From Clostridia bacterium (lineage in GTDB: Bacteria > Bacillota > DULZ01): 42,072 nt of DNA. Of the stretch, positions 25,015-33,087 are shown one piece after another. Within the stretch, counting starts at the first letter, position 1, and each line of letters opens with the position of its first letter. Where the stretch lies: the NCBI GenBank assembly GCA_012840125.1, contig DULZ01000043.1:1-42072 (forward strand). The letters run 5' to 3'. The notes under the pieces were generated by a model. That model saw only the letters and a program-made list of their open reading frames with translations. It was not told the DNA's origin and made no database searches. The position numbers were made by a program, and so were the translations under genes.

Positions 25015-25164
25015 ATGAAGAAGAAGCTGGCCCGGAAATATGGAGTGGTTCAAGCTCCGGCAGCGCTGGGGCTGGACAAAGGGGAAGTCATGAAACCCTT
25101 GGAGTGCATGATGGGAAAAGACCAAATCAAATCCCAGCTGGCTGCGGGGTATCAGGGAGTGTAG
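25015..25164 (+). pseudogene. Thioredoxin-fold C-terminal fragment
   Basis: A 49-codon frame reads MKKKLARKYGVVQAPAALGL and ends KDQIKSQLAAGYQGV. KYGVVQAP resembles the cis-Pro strand of a thioredoxin-fold protein, with DKGEVMKPLECMMG after it. It has no ribosome site and is joined directly to the reductase remnant. I take it as the tail of a second thioredoxin-like gene, with moderate to low certainty. Confidence 0.45.
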
Positions 25165-25318
25165 ACTATCCCGGGTGAATGATGGTGTCCCTTAATGCCG
25201 GTCTTGCCGGTCTCCGGCCCCGGGTTTCAGCTGCGCAGCAAAAACTCCTCCCCTTTAGGAAAAGGACTGTCGATGGTCCTATTAGTTCTGGTATCATAGG
25301 AGTATAAGTTGATAAACG

Positions 25319-26182
25319 ATGTGCCCAAGCTTGGGTAAAACTGGCGTAAAGGTGGCATGGAGGATGCGGCAGGAGCCGGAGTGGGAAGATAGACCGGATA
25401 GTGCCGGTGAACAGTTTACGCCGGAGGAAGAACTTGCACCGGATGGAGCTGGCAGATACCATCTATGGCTACGTTTGGCAGCCTTCATCACCGTGCTTGG
25501 CTTTACCGCCATGGTGGCGCTGCCGGTCTGGCAAGCATTTAAAGCCCGGGTTCCACCGGGAGAGCTCGTCGTGGATTCCTTGCGGTTGAAAGAGCAAATT
25601 GACCGGGAGCTGCTGGCTGCCGTGGCCAGGATACAAGTGACAACCAGTGAGTTTGAACCCGCTGGTGCTGCAGGGCAAAGATCAGGTACGGGCTTTAACG
25701 TCAGCGGCGATGGCGTCGTTATTACCAATTATCACGTTGTGGAGGATGCCCGCAGCATTACCATAACTTTTCCCGGCGGGGAAAACTATAAAGCAAGAAG
25801 TTGGGTGAGCGCCCCTGAGTATGACCTGGCCGTCATTAAGCTGGAAAAGACCGGCCTGCCGGCGGTCTCACTAAACCCGGGTATTCTGCCTCAACCTGGA
25901 GATACTTTAATGGTAATCGGAAACCCCCTGGGTTTGAATCAACTGGTGGTCGAAGGTACGTTGAGAGATTATGTCATGGTAAAGGATATGTCGGCAGCCT
26001 TGCTTTGCATTGATGCTCCCATTTTCCCCGGCAACAGCGGCAGCCCGGTGTTTAACGGTGAGGGGCAAGTGGTGGCGGTAGTCTTTGCCAGCCTGAGGCA
26101 GGATGAAGAGGGTAAGCAGAAATACTACGGGCTGGCAGTTCCCATCAAAGAAGTGCTTCGATTACTGGAGAATAGCCGGTAG
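25319..26182 (+). CDS. HtrA-like membrane serine protease without PDZ domain
   Basis: The 287-residue protein has a short acidic cytoplasmic part, one membrane helix (about 48-70) and a trypsin-fold protease domain outside. The triad is visible: His in [10 protein letters not shown], Asp in [11 protein letters not shown], Ser in [13 protein letters not shown]. The domain ends without the PDZ of classical HtrA/DegP, so it is a reduced S1C protease. The start may be ATG 25364 (after AAAGGTGG), which removes 15 residues. It could degrade or process damaged envelope proteins. It stands between the thioredoxin wreck and the DUF2200 gene. Confidence 0.83.
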   Translation: MCPSLGKTGVKVAWRMRQEPEWEDRPDSAGEQFTPEEELAPDGAGRYHLWLRLAAFITVLGFTAMVALPVWQAFKARVPPGELVVDSLRLKEQIDRELLAAVARIQVTTSEFEPAGAAGQRSGTGFNVSGDGVVITNYHVVEDARSITITFPGGENYKARSWVSAPEYDLAVIKLEKTGLPAVSLNPGILPQPGDTLMVIGNPLGLNQLVVEGTLRDYVMVKDMSAALLCIDAPIFPGNSGSPVFNGEGQVVAVVFASLRQDEEGKQKYYGLAVPIKEVLRLLENSR

Positions 26183-26247
26183 CCGGTGGAAAAGCCGTCT
26201 GTGCCCGGTACCCCCGGCAAGAACTCTTGCAAAAGGAGCGGAGCTGG

Positions 26248-26601
26248 ATGAGTAACGATCGGATCTACAAAATGAGTTTCGCTAAGGTTTATCCTCTTTA
26301 CGTGGCCAAGGCGGAGAAAAAGGGGAGAACCAAAGCGGAAGTGGACGAAATCATCCGCTGGTTGACCGGGTACAGCCAGGAAAAACTGGAAGCCCAGCTG
26401 GAAAAACAGGTGGATTTTGAGACCTTCTTTGCGGAAGCTCCCCAATTGAACCCGGCGCGGAGCTTGATTGAAGGCGTGGTCTGCGGCGTTCGGGTAGAAG
26501 ACATCACGGAGCCGTTGATGCGGGAAATCCGCTACTTGGACAAGCTGATTGATGAGTTGGCTAAAGGTAAAGCTATGGACAAGATATTGCGGAAACAGTG
26601 A
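26248..26601 (+). CDS. DUF2200 family protein
   Basis: The 117-residue soluble, mostly helical protein matches DUF2200: [19 protein letters not shown] at the start, then [18 protein letters not shown] and [20 protein letters not shown]. The start ATG follows AAAGGAGCGGAG; a TTG at 26227 was not chosen because it lies before that site. The molecular function of the family is unknown. It ends directly before a 30-bp dispersed repeat. Confidence 0.8.
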   Translation: MSNDRIYKMSFAKVYPLYVAKAEKKGRTKAEVDEIIRWLTGYSQEKLEAQLEKQVDFETFFAEAPQLNPARSLIEGVVCGVRVEDITEPLMREIRYLDKLIDELAKGKAMDKILRKQ

Positions 26602-26602
26602 T

Positions 26603-26652
26603 GGTGGGACAAGGAACCTGTCCCCGTGTCCCGCCGTGTCCCGCGTGTCCCG
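26603..26652. repeat. 30-bp REP-like repeat, copy 1, with cgtgtcccgc reiterations
   Basis: The 30-bp element at 26603-26632 contains the inverted repeat GGGACA-N7-TGTCCC and ends CCGTGTCCC. It is followed by two more degenerate copies of its cgtgtccc tail. It matches the copy at 27274-27303 at 26 of 30 positions, in the same orientation. Confidence 0.75.
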
Positions 26653-26656
26653 CTTG

Positions 26657-26896
26657 TTATTGATAAGCTACACTTTTTTCGTATAGAACCTCTGGATCAA
26701 GATCAGCCTGATTGCACCATTCTATGCTATCAAAACTCACCCGCACAGTTCTGAATACCTTCTCATCCTGTAATTCTTTAAAAATACCTTTGTTTAAGTA
26801 GGGCTTCACATCGAATACTCTTTTCTCTCCGTTTTCAAAAGTCAACAAAAGTTTATAGTCCTCTAGAGGCTTAACATCCACTACAGATAAATACAC
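26657..26896 (-). CDS. DUF2442 domain protein
   Basis: The 79-residue protein has the DUF2442 pattern: VVDVKPLEDYKLLLTFENGE, VFDVKPYLNKGIFKELQD and a late VSFDSIEWCNQADLDPEVLY. The GTG start follows AGGGGGAATG. It comes 12 bases after a DUF4160 gene. These two families occur together very often as small two-gene units and have been proposed, not proven, to be toxin-antitoxin-like. Which partner would be the antidote is not known from this sequence. Confidence 0.85.
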   Translation of the reverse strand: MYLSVVDVKPLEDYKLLLTFENGEKRVFDVKPYLNKGIFKELQDEKVFRTVRVSFDSIEWCNQADLDPEVLYEKSVAYQ

Positions 26897-26908
26897 GAGT
26901 CATTCCCC

Positions 26909-27175
26909 CTATCTTAAAGGCTCAATCTTAAACGGCAATTCTCCATTCATTGCCAATTTCCAGTTGGCCAATAATTCTTCCTGCCTTAATTCTGCCCAAG
27001 CTAGAACTAACCTAAGCTGTTTTCTAGGCAGGTACCCCTGAATTAATTCACAAGTGTTTATGTCAATGATTGCTTTAAATTCACCGTAATATGCATGAAA
27101 GTGCGGTGGATTATGTTCCTCTGGGGCACAATACATCCTGATTATGATTCCATAAAACATGCTAATGGTCGGCAT
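26909..27175 (-). CDS. DUF4160 domain protein
   Basis: The 88-residue protein has the DUF4160 hallmark NPPHFHAYYGEFKAIIDI and starts MPTISMFYGIIIRMYCAPEE like most members. I chose ATG 27175 for this match; an ATG at 27211 would add 12 residues, and neither has a clear ribosome site. A TATAAT on the minus strand just upstream of 27211 suggests a very short leader. It forms a unit with the DUF2442 gene. The HFH motif could bind metal, but no activity is established. Confidence 0.83.
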   Translation of the reverse strand: MPTISMFYGIIIRMYCAPEEHNPPHFHAYYGEFKAIIDINTCELIQGYLPRKQLRLVLAWAELRQEELLANWKLAMNGELPFKIEPLR

Positions 27176-27219
27176 CAAATCAACCGTAATTCTGGTTATA
27201 ATTGCCCACATTTATTATA

Positions 27220-27237
27220 ACAAAACCGGAGTTTTGT
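27220..27237. other. Perfect 7-bp hairpin upstream of the DUF4160/DUF2442 unit
   Basis: ACAAAAC-CGGA-GTTTTGT lies just before a minus-strand TATAAT, so it falls in the -35 to -10 interval of the probable promoter of the unit. It could be an operator bound by one of the two proteins. Apart from repeat copies, nothing else was seen between 27212 and 27518. Confidence 0.4.
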
Positions 27238-27273
27238 GAGGAAGACATTTTACAGATTCTTCTAGAGCGCCTG

Positions 27274-27303
27274 GGTGGGACCGGGAACCTGTCACCGTAT
27301 CCC
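27274..27303. repeat. 30-bp REP-like repeat, copy 2
   Basis: This copy starts GGTGGGACCGGGAACCTGTC and ends CCGTATCCC. It matches copy 1 at 26 of 30 positions in the same orientation. It lies beyond the 5' side of the DUF4160 gene, so copies 1 and 2 bracket the two-gene unit. Confidence 0.7.
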
Positions 27304-27371
27304 ATCCTAACCCAAAAAGCCGGTTCCCTTGTGCTTGTGGGCGAAAAACAGGGAGAAAACATTGGGGAAAC

Positions 27372-27401
27372 GGTGAGGACAAGAGTCACCGCCCGTGTCC
27401 C
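27372..27401. repeat. 30-bp REP-like repeat, degenerate copy 3
   Basis: GGTGAGGACAAGAGTCACCG followed by CCCGTGTCCC resembles copies 1 and 2 at both ends but needs small gaps in the middle. It lies 69 bases after copy 2. Confidence 0.45.
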
Positions 27402-27518
27402 AAACCGGCCGGCAATGCCGGACCACGGGTGGGCGGCGGTTTCCTTCCTATGGTTGGAAGGCAAGAAGTTTCCCGCCGGTGCCTCTTCAGGGCCGGCCCT
27501 TGGCAATCGGCATTAAAT

Positions 27519-27558
27519 AAGCCACAGGATGCGGTGTTGGAACCGCTTCCTGTGGCTT
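27519..27558 (-). terminator. Rho-independent terminator of the UspA-domain gene
   Basis: AAGCCACAGGA and TCCTGTGGCTT form an 11-bp stem, extended inward by GCGGT/ACCGC. On the minus strand it is followed by TTATTTAAT. It lies ten bases after the stop of the leftward gene. Confidence 0.8.
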
Positions 27559-27568
27559 GTTTTCTGGC

Positions 27569-28267
27569 TCATTCCTGTTCCCAGATTTCTGTCTTAGAGC
27601 CGGGGCCGACCATGTGAATGTTCTTTAATTCCGTCACATAATCGTCGATCACCTGGACCTGCAGCATTTCCTTGCCGTGCATGAACCGGAAAATGCCGTT
27701 ATTGAAATCGGTGCCGGTTTCCTTAAAGAAAATGCCTTCGAACACCACATCCTTGGTATGGTGGAAGGTTAAACGATAACGGTCTCCTTCCTGCACTAGG
27801 TAGGCCCGGATACCTTTTTCGTAGAAGTCATCGCCGTCTTCCAAGTACCTGGCTACCGCACAAATGTGGATGTCGACAAAAGGGAGTTCCCGCAGCAGCT
27901 GGTTGATGAGGGATCCCTTCGTAATCTCCTCCCAGCGGCTGTGGGCCGTCTGCCCGATGACGATTTGCGTGATGCCTTTTTGGCGGCATACTTCCCCGAC
28001 GACCTTGACAAAAGGTCTTTTTTCATTATCAATTATTATATATTCCTCCGCCTGGAGTTCCTTGGCGAGTTTTTTCCACTGGTTAATATAATCTGTTTTC
28101 TCCGCATCAAATTGATCGATCGGCAGGGGATCCACCGTCAACAAGTATAAAGGGCAGTCGAGCATCGCTGCCAATCTCCCGCCCCTGCGAATGAGCCGCT
28201 CCCCGTTGGGACCATAAGAGATGCATACCAGTATTTTCTCGTCCATCCGGGTTTTCATGTTTCCCAT
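27569..28267 (-). CDS. Universal stress protein domain protein (KdpD-like USP)
   Basis: The 232-residue protein begins with a UspA fold like the one inside KdpD sensors: ILVCISYGPNGERLIRRG, a beta strand YLLTVDPLP, and the nucleotide-binding IVIGQTAHSRWEEITKGSL. Residues ~155-232 form an extra C-terminal part (RAYLVQEGDRYRLTFHHTKD...) that I do not recognise. KdpD itself is a kinase; no kinase domain is present here. It may sense nucleotide, ionic or stress signals. ATG 28267 follows TTGGAGGT. It is divergent from the Mrp antiporter operon with a shared 160-base control region. Confidence 0.78.
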   Translation of the reverse strand: MGNMKTRMDEKILVCISYGPNGERLIRRGGRLAAMLDCPLYLLTVDPLPIDQFDAEKTDYINQWKKLAKELQAEEYIIIDNEKRPFVKVVGEVCRQKGITQIVIGQTAHSRWEEITKGSLINQLLRELPFVDIHICAVARYLEDGDDFYEKGIRAYLVQEGDRYRLTFHHTKDVVFEGIFFKETGTDFNNGIFRFMHGKEMLQVQVIDDYVTELKNIHMVGPGSKTEIWEQE

Positions 28268-28331
28268 TATCAGGTAACCTCCAATTTATTTCGTTCCCCG
28301 TGCAATTGGCGTTATTTTTGTTTTATAATGT

Positions 28332-28361
28332 ATAGTATAATACTATCGCTGGGATTTGCAA
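28332..28361 (-). promoter_or_regulatory. UspA-gene promoter with palindrome
   Basis: On the minus strand TTGCAA (28356-28361) and TATACT (28334-28339) are 16 bases apart. The perfect palindrome ATAGTAT-A-ATACTAT (28332-28346) covers the -10 box. It could be an operator shared with the divergent mrp operon, whose own promoter I could not define. Confidence 0.5.
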
Positions 28362-28428
28362 CCTATACCGGGTAGAACATAAAGTGGATTCTATCATTTT
28401 AATCATATGTGACAGAGGTGGTTGGGAT

Positions 28429-30822
28429 TTGACGGTCTTGTGTCTGGTGATTCTTCTTCCTTTCTTGTATGCAGTCCTAGTTCCCTTTTTCTATAGACAT
28501 GTCAAGCGGGTCCATACGGGCTGGTTTGTTTTGCCGGTGCCTCTCATCTTGTTTTTATACCTGGTTCGGAATCTGGGGCTTGCGCAAAACCCTTCTCTGG
28601 TGTCCTTGTCATGGATTCCTTCCTTACACATTAACATTACCCTGTATGCCGACGGTCTGGCCGTGCTGTTCGGGCTTTTGGTGACCGGGATCGGCTCCCT
28701 GGTGGTGTTGTATTCCGTCCATTACTTATCCAAGGAACGGGAAGAATTGCACAATTTTTATGTATATTTGCTGCTGTTTATGGGAGCCATGCTGGGGGTA
28801 GTCTTCAGTGACAATGTGATGGCCCTGTACCTGTTCTGGGAGCTGACCAGCATTGCTTCCTTCCTGCTCATCGGTTTCTGGTACCAGCGCCGGAAATCCA
28901 GAGCCGGTGCCCAAAAAGCCTTAATGATTACTGTTTTTGGCGGGCTGTCCTTATTTGCGGGTTTGTTGATCCTAACCAATATTACCGGTAGCTTTAGCAT
29001 CCGGGAAATGATTGCCAGGGGGGACCAAATTGCGGCCCACCCGCTGTTCCTGCCTGCTCTGGTGCTGGTCCTGCTTGGAGCATTTACCAAGTCGGCGCAG
29101 GTTCCCTTTTTCATCTGGCTGCCCGATGCCATGGAGGCGCCTACCCCGATTAGTGCCTACCTTCACTCCGCCACCATGGTGAAAGCAGGCATCTACCTGA
29201 TTGCTCGTTTGACGCCTATTTTCGGCGGGAGTTTTGCCTGGTTCTGGCTGGTGTCCGGCATAGGACTGGTGACTCTTTTGTGGGGCTCTTTTTCCGCTGT
29301 CAGGCAGACCGACTTAAAAGCCATGCTGGCTTACTCCACTATCAGCCAGTTGGGTATGATCATCTGCCTGCTGGGGCTTGGTTCCGTCGCTCTATACTAT
29401 GGGCCCGGGGCGGCCGCCGTTCCTTTTACCGCGGCCGTTATGGCTGCGATCTTTCATCTATTTAATCACTCCATTTTCAAGTGCTGCCTGTTCATGGTGG
29501 TGGGTATCATCGACCACGAGACGGGTACCCGGGATGTGCGTAAACTGGGCGGTTTAATGAGCAGTATGCCTTTGACTTTTACCCTAGCTGTTATCGGCAG
29601 TTTCTCCATGGCCGGGCTTCCACCCTTCAGCGGCTTTCTCAGCAAGGAAATGTTTTTTGCGGCGGTGGTGGCGGTCACGGAGCAGCATGTTTTTAGCCTG
29701 GATACCATGGGGATCATTTTCCCGGTGGTAGCCTGGCTTGCCAGTATTTTTACCTTTGTTTACTGCATGATCCTGGCCCTTAAGCCGTTTCTCGGCAAAC
29801 ACTATCCTTTGAAATTGGAGAAAAAAGCCCATGAAGCGGTTTACGGTATGGTGGTTCCCCCTGGAATCCTGGCCGTTCTGGTGATTGCCTTGTTCTTTTA
29901 TCCCAACCTGGCAGCGGAATACCTGTTCCTGCCGGTTCTCGCTTCCATCTTGCCGGATTTTGTGCCGGCGGGTTTTGGGCTGGAGCCCATCAGCGCCTGG
30001 CACGGCCTTACACCGGAGCTGGTCATGACCCTGGGGGTGGTAGCCGCCGGCACGTTATTATATCTCTCCGTCAGGAAATGGGCCAGGCTGTACGGTTACT
30101 TGCCCGGCCGCCTTAGTTTGAATAACCTTTACAACTACTTGTTAATCAAAATCGAGGAAGCCGCCGGGCGGATCACCGCCGGCTACATGACAGGCTCCCT
30201 GGTGGATTATCTGCGTTACATGTTTGCATTCTTTGTCCTGTTGGTGGGCGGCGTCACGCTGGCGCTTAAAGGGTTTGCTTTCGATTTTTCCGGGAACAGC
30301 CCGGTGAGCCTGTATGAGGCGGTCCTGGCCCTGGTGCTGGTGGGTGCGGCTTTCCTGGTCTTGTTTGCTACCAAGCGGCTGGTGGCCCTGGTGGGGCTTG
30401 GCATCATGGGCTACCTGGTGGCGGTGCTCTTTGTCGTGTTCCGGGCACCGGACCTGGCTTTAACCCAAGTGGTGGTAGAGACGGTCACCACCGTGATGCT
30501 GCTCCTGTGCCTCTATTTCCTGCCGGAGTTGAAGAAAGATATCGGGCCCTTGAAGGGGGATATCACGAACCTGGTCATTGCTGCCGGCGTGGGAGTCCTG
30601 GTGACGGTAATGGCCCTGTCGGCTTTCAGCCAGCGGCTCTTTGAGCCAATCTCCTGGTTTTATGAAGAGGCCTATATACGAGCGGGAGCCAAGAACATCG
30701 TCAATGCTATCTTAGTCGACTTCCGCGGTTTTGATACTATGTTTGAGATACTGGTGTTTACTATTGCCGGATTGGGTGTCTACACGCTGATTAAACTGCG
30801 CGGTGCCGGGAGGGAGAGATAA
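28429..30822 (+). CDS. mrpA: Mrp Na+/H+ antiporter subunit A
   Basis: The ~797-residue protein has about twenty helices, as in Bacillus MrpA. It carries the proton-channel signature of complex-I-like antiporters (SAQVPFFIWLPDAMEAPTPI, then HSATMVKAGIYLIARL) and the C-terminal MrpB-like domain (VFRAPDLALTQVVVETVTT). The start is TTG 28429 with AGAGGTGG before it; an in-frame GTG at 28384 is less likely. It is the first gene of a complete mrpABCDEFG set. The complex uses the proton gradient to expel Na+ and supports pH and salt tolerance. Confidence 0.93.
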   Translation: MTVLCLVILLPFLYAVLVPFFYRHVKRVHTGWFVLPVPLILFLYLVRNLGLAQNPSLVSLSWIPSLHINITLYADGLAVLFGLLVTGIGSLVVLYSVHYLSKEREELHNFYVYLLLFMGAMLGVVFSDNVMALYLFWELTSIASFLLIGFWYQRRKSRAGAQKALMITVFGGLSLFAGLLILTNITGSFSIREMIARGDQIAAHPLFLPALVLVLLGAFTKSAQVPFFIWLPDAMEAPTPISAYLHSATMVKAGIYLIARLTPIFGGSFAWFWLVSGIGLVTLLWGSFSAVRQTDLKAMLAYSTISQLGMIICLLGLGSVALYYGPGAAAVPFTAAVMAAIFHLFNHSIFKCCLFMVVGIIDHETGTRDVRKLGGLMSSMPLTFTLAVIGSFSMAGLPPFSGFLSKEMFFAAVVAVTEQHVFSLDTMGIIFPVVAWLASIFTFVYCMILALKPFLGKHYPLKLEKKAHEAVYGMVVPPGILAVLVIALFFYPNLAAEYLFLPVLASILPDFVPAGFGLEPISAWHGLTPELVMTLGVVAAGTLLYLSVRKWARLYGYLPGRLSLNNLYNYLLIKIEEAAGRITAGYMTGSLVDYLRYMFAFFVLLVGGVTLALKGFAFDFSGNSPVSLYEAVLALVLVGAAFLVLFATKRLVALVGLGIMGYLVAVLFVVFRAPDLALTQVVVETVTTVMLLLCLYFLPELKKDIGPLKGDITNLVIAAGVGVLVTVMALSAFSQRLFEPISWFYEEAYIRAGAKNIVNAILVDFRGFDTMFEILVFTIAGLGVYTLIKLRGAGRER

Positions 30823-31266
30823 ATGCGGTATAAGTCTGATGATATTATTTTACGGACGGTAACCAAGTTGGCGATATTCATCATCTTAGCTTTTGCCGTC
30901 TTCCTGTTCCTGGCCGGGCATCATAACCCGGGAGGCGGTTTCGTCGGGGGCCTGACGGTGGCCTCGGCAATTGTCCTCCTTCTCCTGGTCTTTGACATGA
31001 AAACGGTGAAAGATGGTTTGCCGGTGGATTACAAGGTGATGGCTTTTGCCGGGTTGCTCATCGCCGTGACCACCGGTTTGGGGGGCATGGTTTTCGGCCA
31101 GCCTTTCCTATCCCAAGCTTTCGGGCATATTGACCTGCCCTTGTTTGGTGATACTGAGTTTGCCACGGCGGTGATCTTCGATACCGGGGTGGCCCTGGCG
31201 GTGCTGGGGACGGCTCTGTCCATTATTTTCACGATAAGTGGTGATATACACACATGGAAACGTTGA
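30823..31266 (+). CDS. mrpB: Mrp Na+/H+ antiporter subunit B
   Basis: The 147-residue protein has four helices and the MrpB motif GHHNPGGGFVGGLTVASAIVL. Length fits the family. Its ATG follows the mrpA stop without a gap, with GGGAGGGAG inside the mrpA end. It overlaps mrpC by 13 bases. It is an essential membrane subunit of the antiporter complex. Confidence 0.93.
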   Translation: MRYKSDDIILRTVTKLAIFIILAFAVFLFLAGHHNPGGGFVGGLTVASAIVLLLLVFDMKTVKDGLPVDYKVMAFAGLLIAVTTGLGGMVFGQPFLSQAFGHIDLPLFGDTEFATAVIFDTGVALAVLGTALSIIFTISGDIHTWKR

Positions 31267-31592
31267 TGTCTGTGGTTATAGGTATCCTCTTTTTCATTGG
31301 CGTTTACCTGGTACTTTCAAAAAGCCTGCTGCGGATTATCCTGGGCGCTTCCATCATCTCCCACGGGGCCAATTTACTCATCATTACCATGGGAGGTTTA
31401 AAAACCGGCGGCCCGGCCCTCTTGGGGGAGAAAACCACGGTTTTCATGGACCCCATACCGCAGGCATTAATCCTGACAGCGATTGTGATTAACTTTGCCA
31501 TGACGGCCTTTCTCATGGTGTTAGCTTATCGCTCCTACGACGATTTAGGCACAGACAATGTAGAAGAGTTGCGAGGTATCGGTGATGAGTAA
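31254..31592 (+). CDS. mrpC: Mrp Na+/H+ antiporter subunit C
   Basis: The 112-residue protein has three helices and resembles NuoK of complex I, as all MrpC do. It shows GVYLVLSKSLLRIILGASII and PQALILTAIVINFAMTAF. It overlaps mrpB upstream and mrpD downstream. Confidence 0.93.
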   Translation: METLMSVVIGILFFIGVYLVLSKSLLRIILGASIISHGANLLIITMGGLKTGGPALLGEKTTVFMDPIPQALILTAIVINFAMTAFLMVLAYRSYDDLGTDNVEELRGIGDE

Positions 31593-33087
31593 TAACGTGC
31601 TTATATTACCCCTGCTAATACCGCTGGTGACCGGTATTATCATGGGCATCGCCAGGAACCGTATCGGTTTCCAGCGGCTGCTCGGCCTGTTTTCCCTGGG
31701 GCTGACCTTTGCTGTATCCCTATACCTGGTGCGGTTGGTGTCGAAACAAGGTGTGCAAATCCTGGAGTTAGGCGGTTGGCAGGCTCCTTTCGGGATTGTG
31801 CTGGTGCTGGACATGCTGCCGGCGCTGCTGCTGGCAACCGCCAGCCTGGTGGGTTTTGCTTGTCTTTTGTATGCTGTCCATTCCATTGGGGAGGACAAGG
31901 AACGGCATTACTTTTATCCCTTGTTTAACTTCCTCCTGGTGGGGGTCAACGGTTCTTTTCTCACGGGGGACATGTTTAACTTGTTTGTTTTCTTTGAGGT
32001 TATGCTCTTTGCCTCCTATGTACTCCTGGTTCTGGGGGGCACCAAAATCCAGCTGCGGGAGACGATTAAATATGCTTTCATCAATACCTTGTCATCCACC
32101 TTGTTTCTGGTAGGTATCGCCTATCTCTACGCCGTGGCCGGAACCTTGAACATGGCTCACTTGTCCCTGCGCATTGCCGAGGCGGGGCAGACCGGTATCT
32201 TGACCGGTGTGGCCGTGGTGTTCTTGATCGTGTTCAGTGTGAAAGCCGGCTTGCTGCTGTATTTCTGGCTGCCCGGTTCCTACATGGCCCCGCCGGGGGC
32301 CGTGGGGGCGATTTTTGCCGCCCTTTTGACCAAAGTGGGTATCTACGTCATCCTGCGGGTGTACACCTTGATCTTCTATCACCAGCCTGAGGTGACCCAT
32401 GGTCTCATGGCGGTGATGGCCGGTTTGACCATGCTGCTGGGAGGTTTCGGGGCCATTGCCCAGTGGGATATCCGGGGTATTCTGGTCTACAATGTCATCA
32501 TCAGTGTCGGTTTCATCATCAGCGGCTTGGTCTACGGCACAGCCGGTGCCCTGACCGGCGCCGTGTACTATACCATCCACGACATGGTGATGAAGGCGCT
32601 GCTGTTTTTGCTGGGCGGGACGGTAATCGCTATTACCGGTACCAGTAAGCTGAAAGCAATGAGCGGTCTCATTAGAAACCATACCTTGTTAGGCTGGCTG
32701 TTTTTCGTCACGACTTTAGCTTTAGCCGGTATTCCGCCCCTCAGCGGCTTTGTCGGCAAGGTGCTGATCATCAAAGAAGGTTTAGCCCTGGGAACCGGCT
32801 ATGGGGGCCTCTATGTCCTGGCGGGCATAGGCTTGCTGTCCAGCATGCTCGTGTTGTATTCCCTGCTGAAGATTTTCATCAACGGTTTTTGGGGTGAGAC
32901 GGTTTTGAGTGAGGAGATGGAAAAGGGAACGGACCGGGGGCTTTTGCTGCCCTGCGTGCTTTTAACGGCGGTTAGCCTGTTTATCGGGCTGGGGGCCGAG
33001 TTTCTCTATCCCTATGTGGATCAGGCGGTGACTTCCTTGTTGCACCCAGGCATATACATCGAAGCCGTGTTAGGTGAGGTGTTTTAA
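31585..33087 (+). CDS. mrpD: Mrp Na+/H+ antiporter subunit D
   Basis: The 500-residue protein has about fourteen helices and is NuoN/NuoM-like. It has the channel segments FSVKAGLLLYFWLPGSYMAP and LLTKVGIYVILRV, and IPPLSGFVGKVLIIKEGL. I chose ATG 31585 over the GTG one codon before it; it overlaps the mrpC stop. With MrpA it is thought to form the ion-conducting part. Confidence 0.93.
   Translation: MSNNVLILPLLIPLVTGIIMGIARNRIGFQRLLGLFSLGLTFAVSLYLVRLVSKQGVQILELGGWQAPFGIVLVLDMLPALLLATASLVGFACLLYAVHSIGEDKERHYFYPLFNFLLVGVNGSFLTGDMFNLFVFFEVMLFASYVLLVLGGTKIQLRETIKYAFINTLSSTLFLVGIAYLYAVAGTLNMAHLSLRIAEAGQTGILTGVAVVFLIVFSVKAGLLLYFWLPGSYMAPPGAVGAIFAALLTKVGIYVILRVYTLIFYHQPEVTHGLMAVMAGLTMLLGGFGAIAQWDIRGILVYNVIISVGFIISGLVYGTAGALTGAVYYTIHDMVMKALLFLLGGTVIAITGTSKLKAMSGLIRNHTLLGWLFFVTTLALAGIPPLSGFVGKVLIIKEGLALGTGYGGLYVLAGIGLLSSMLVLYSLLKIFINGFWGETVLSEEMEKGTDRGLLLPCVLLTAVSLFIGLGAEFLYPYVDQAVTSLLHPGIYIEAVLGEVF

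Noticed and set aside
27202-27516. 104-codon rightward ORF opposite the DUF4160 promoter region
   Set aside because: It runs through repeat copies, has no ribosome site and no protein-like composition.
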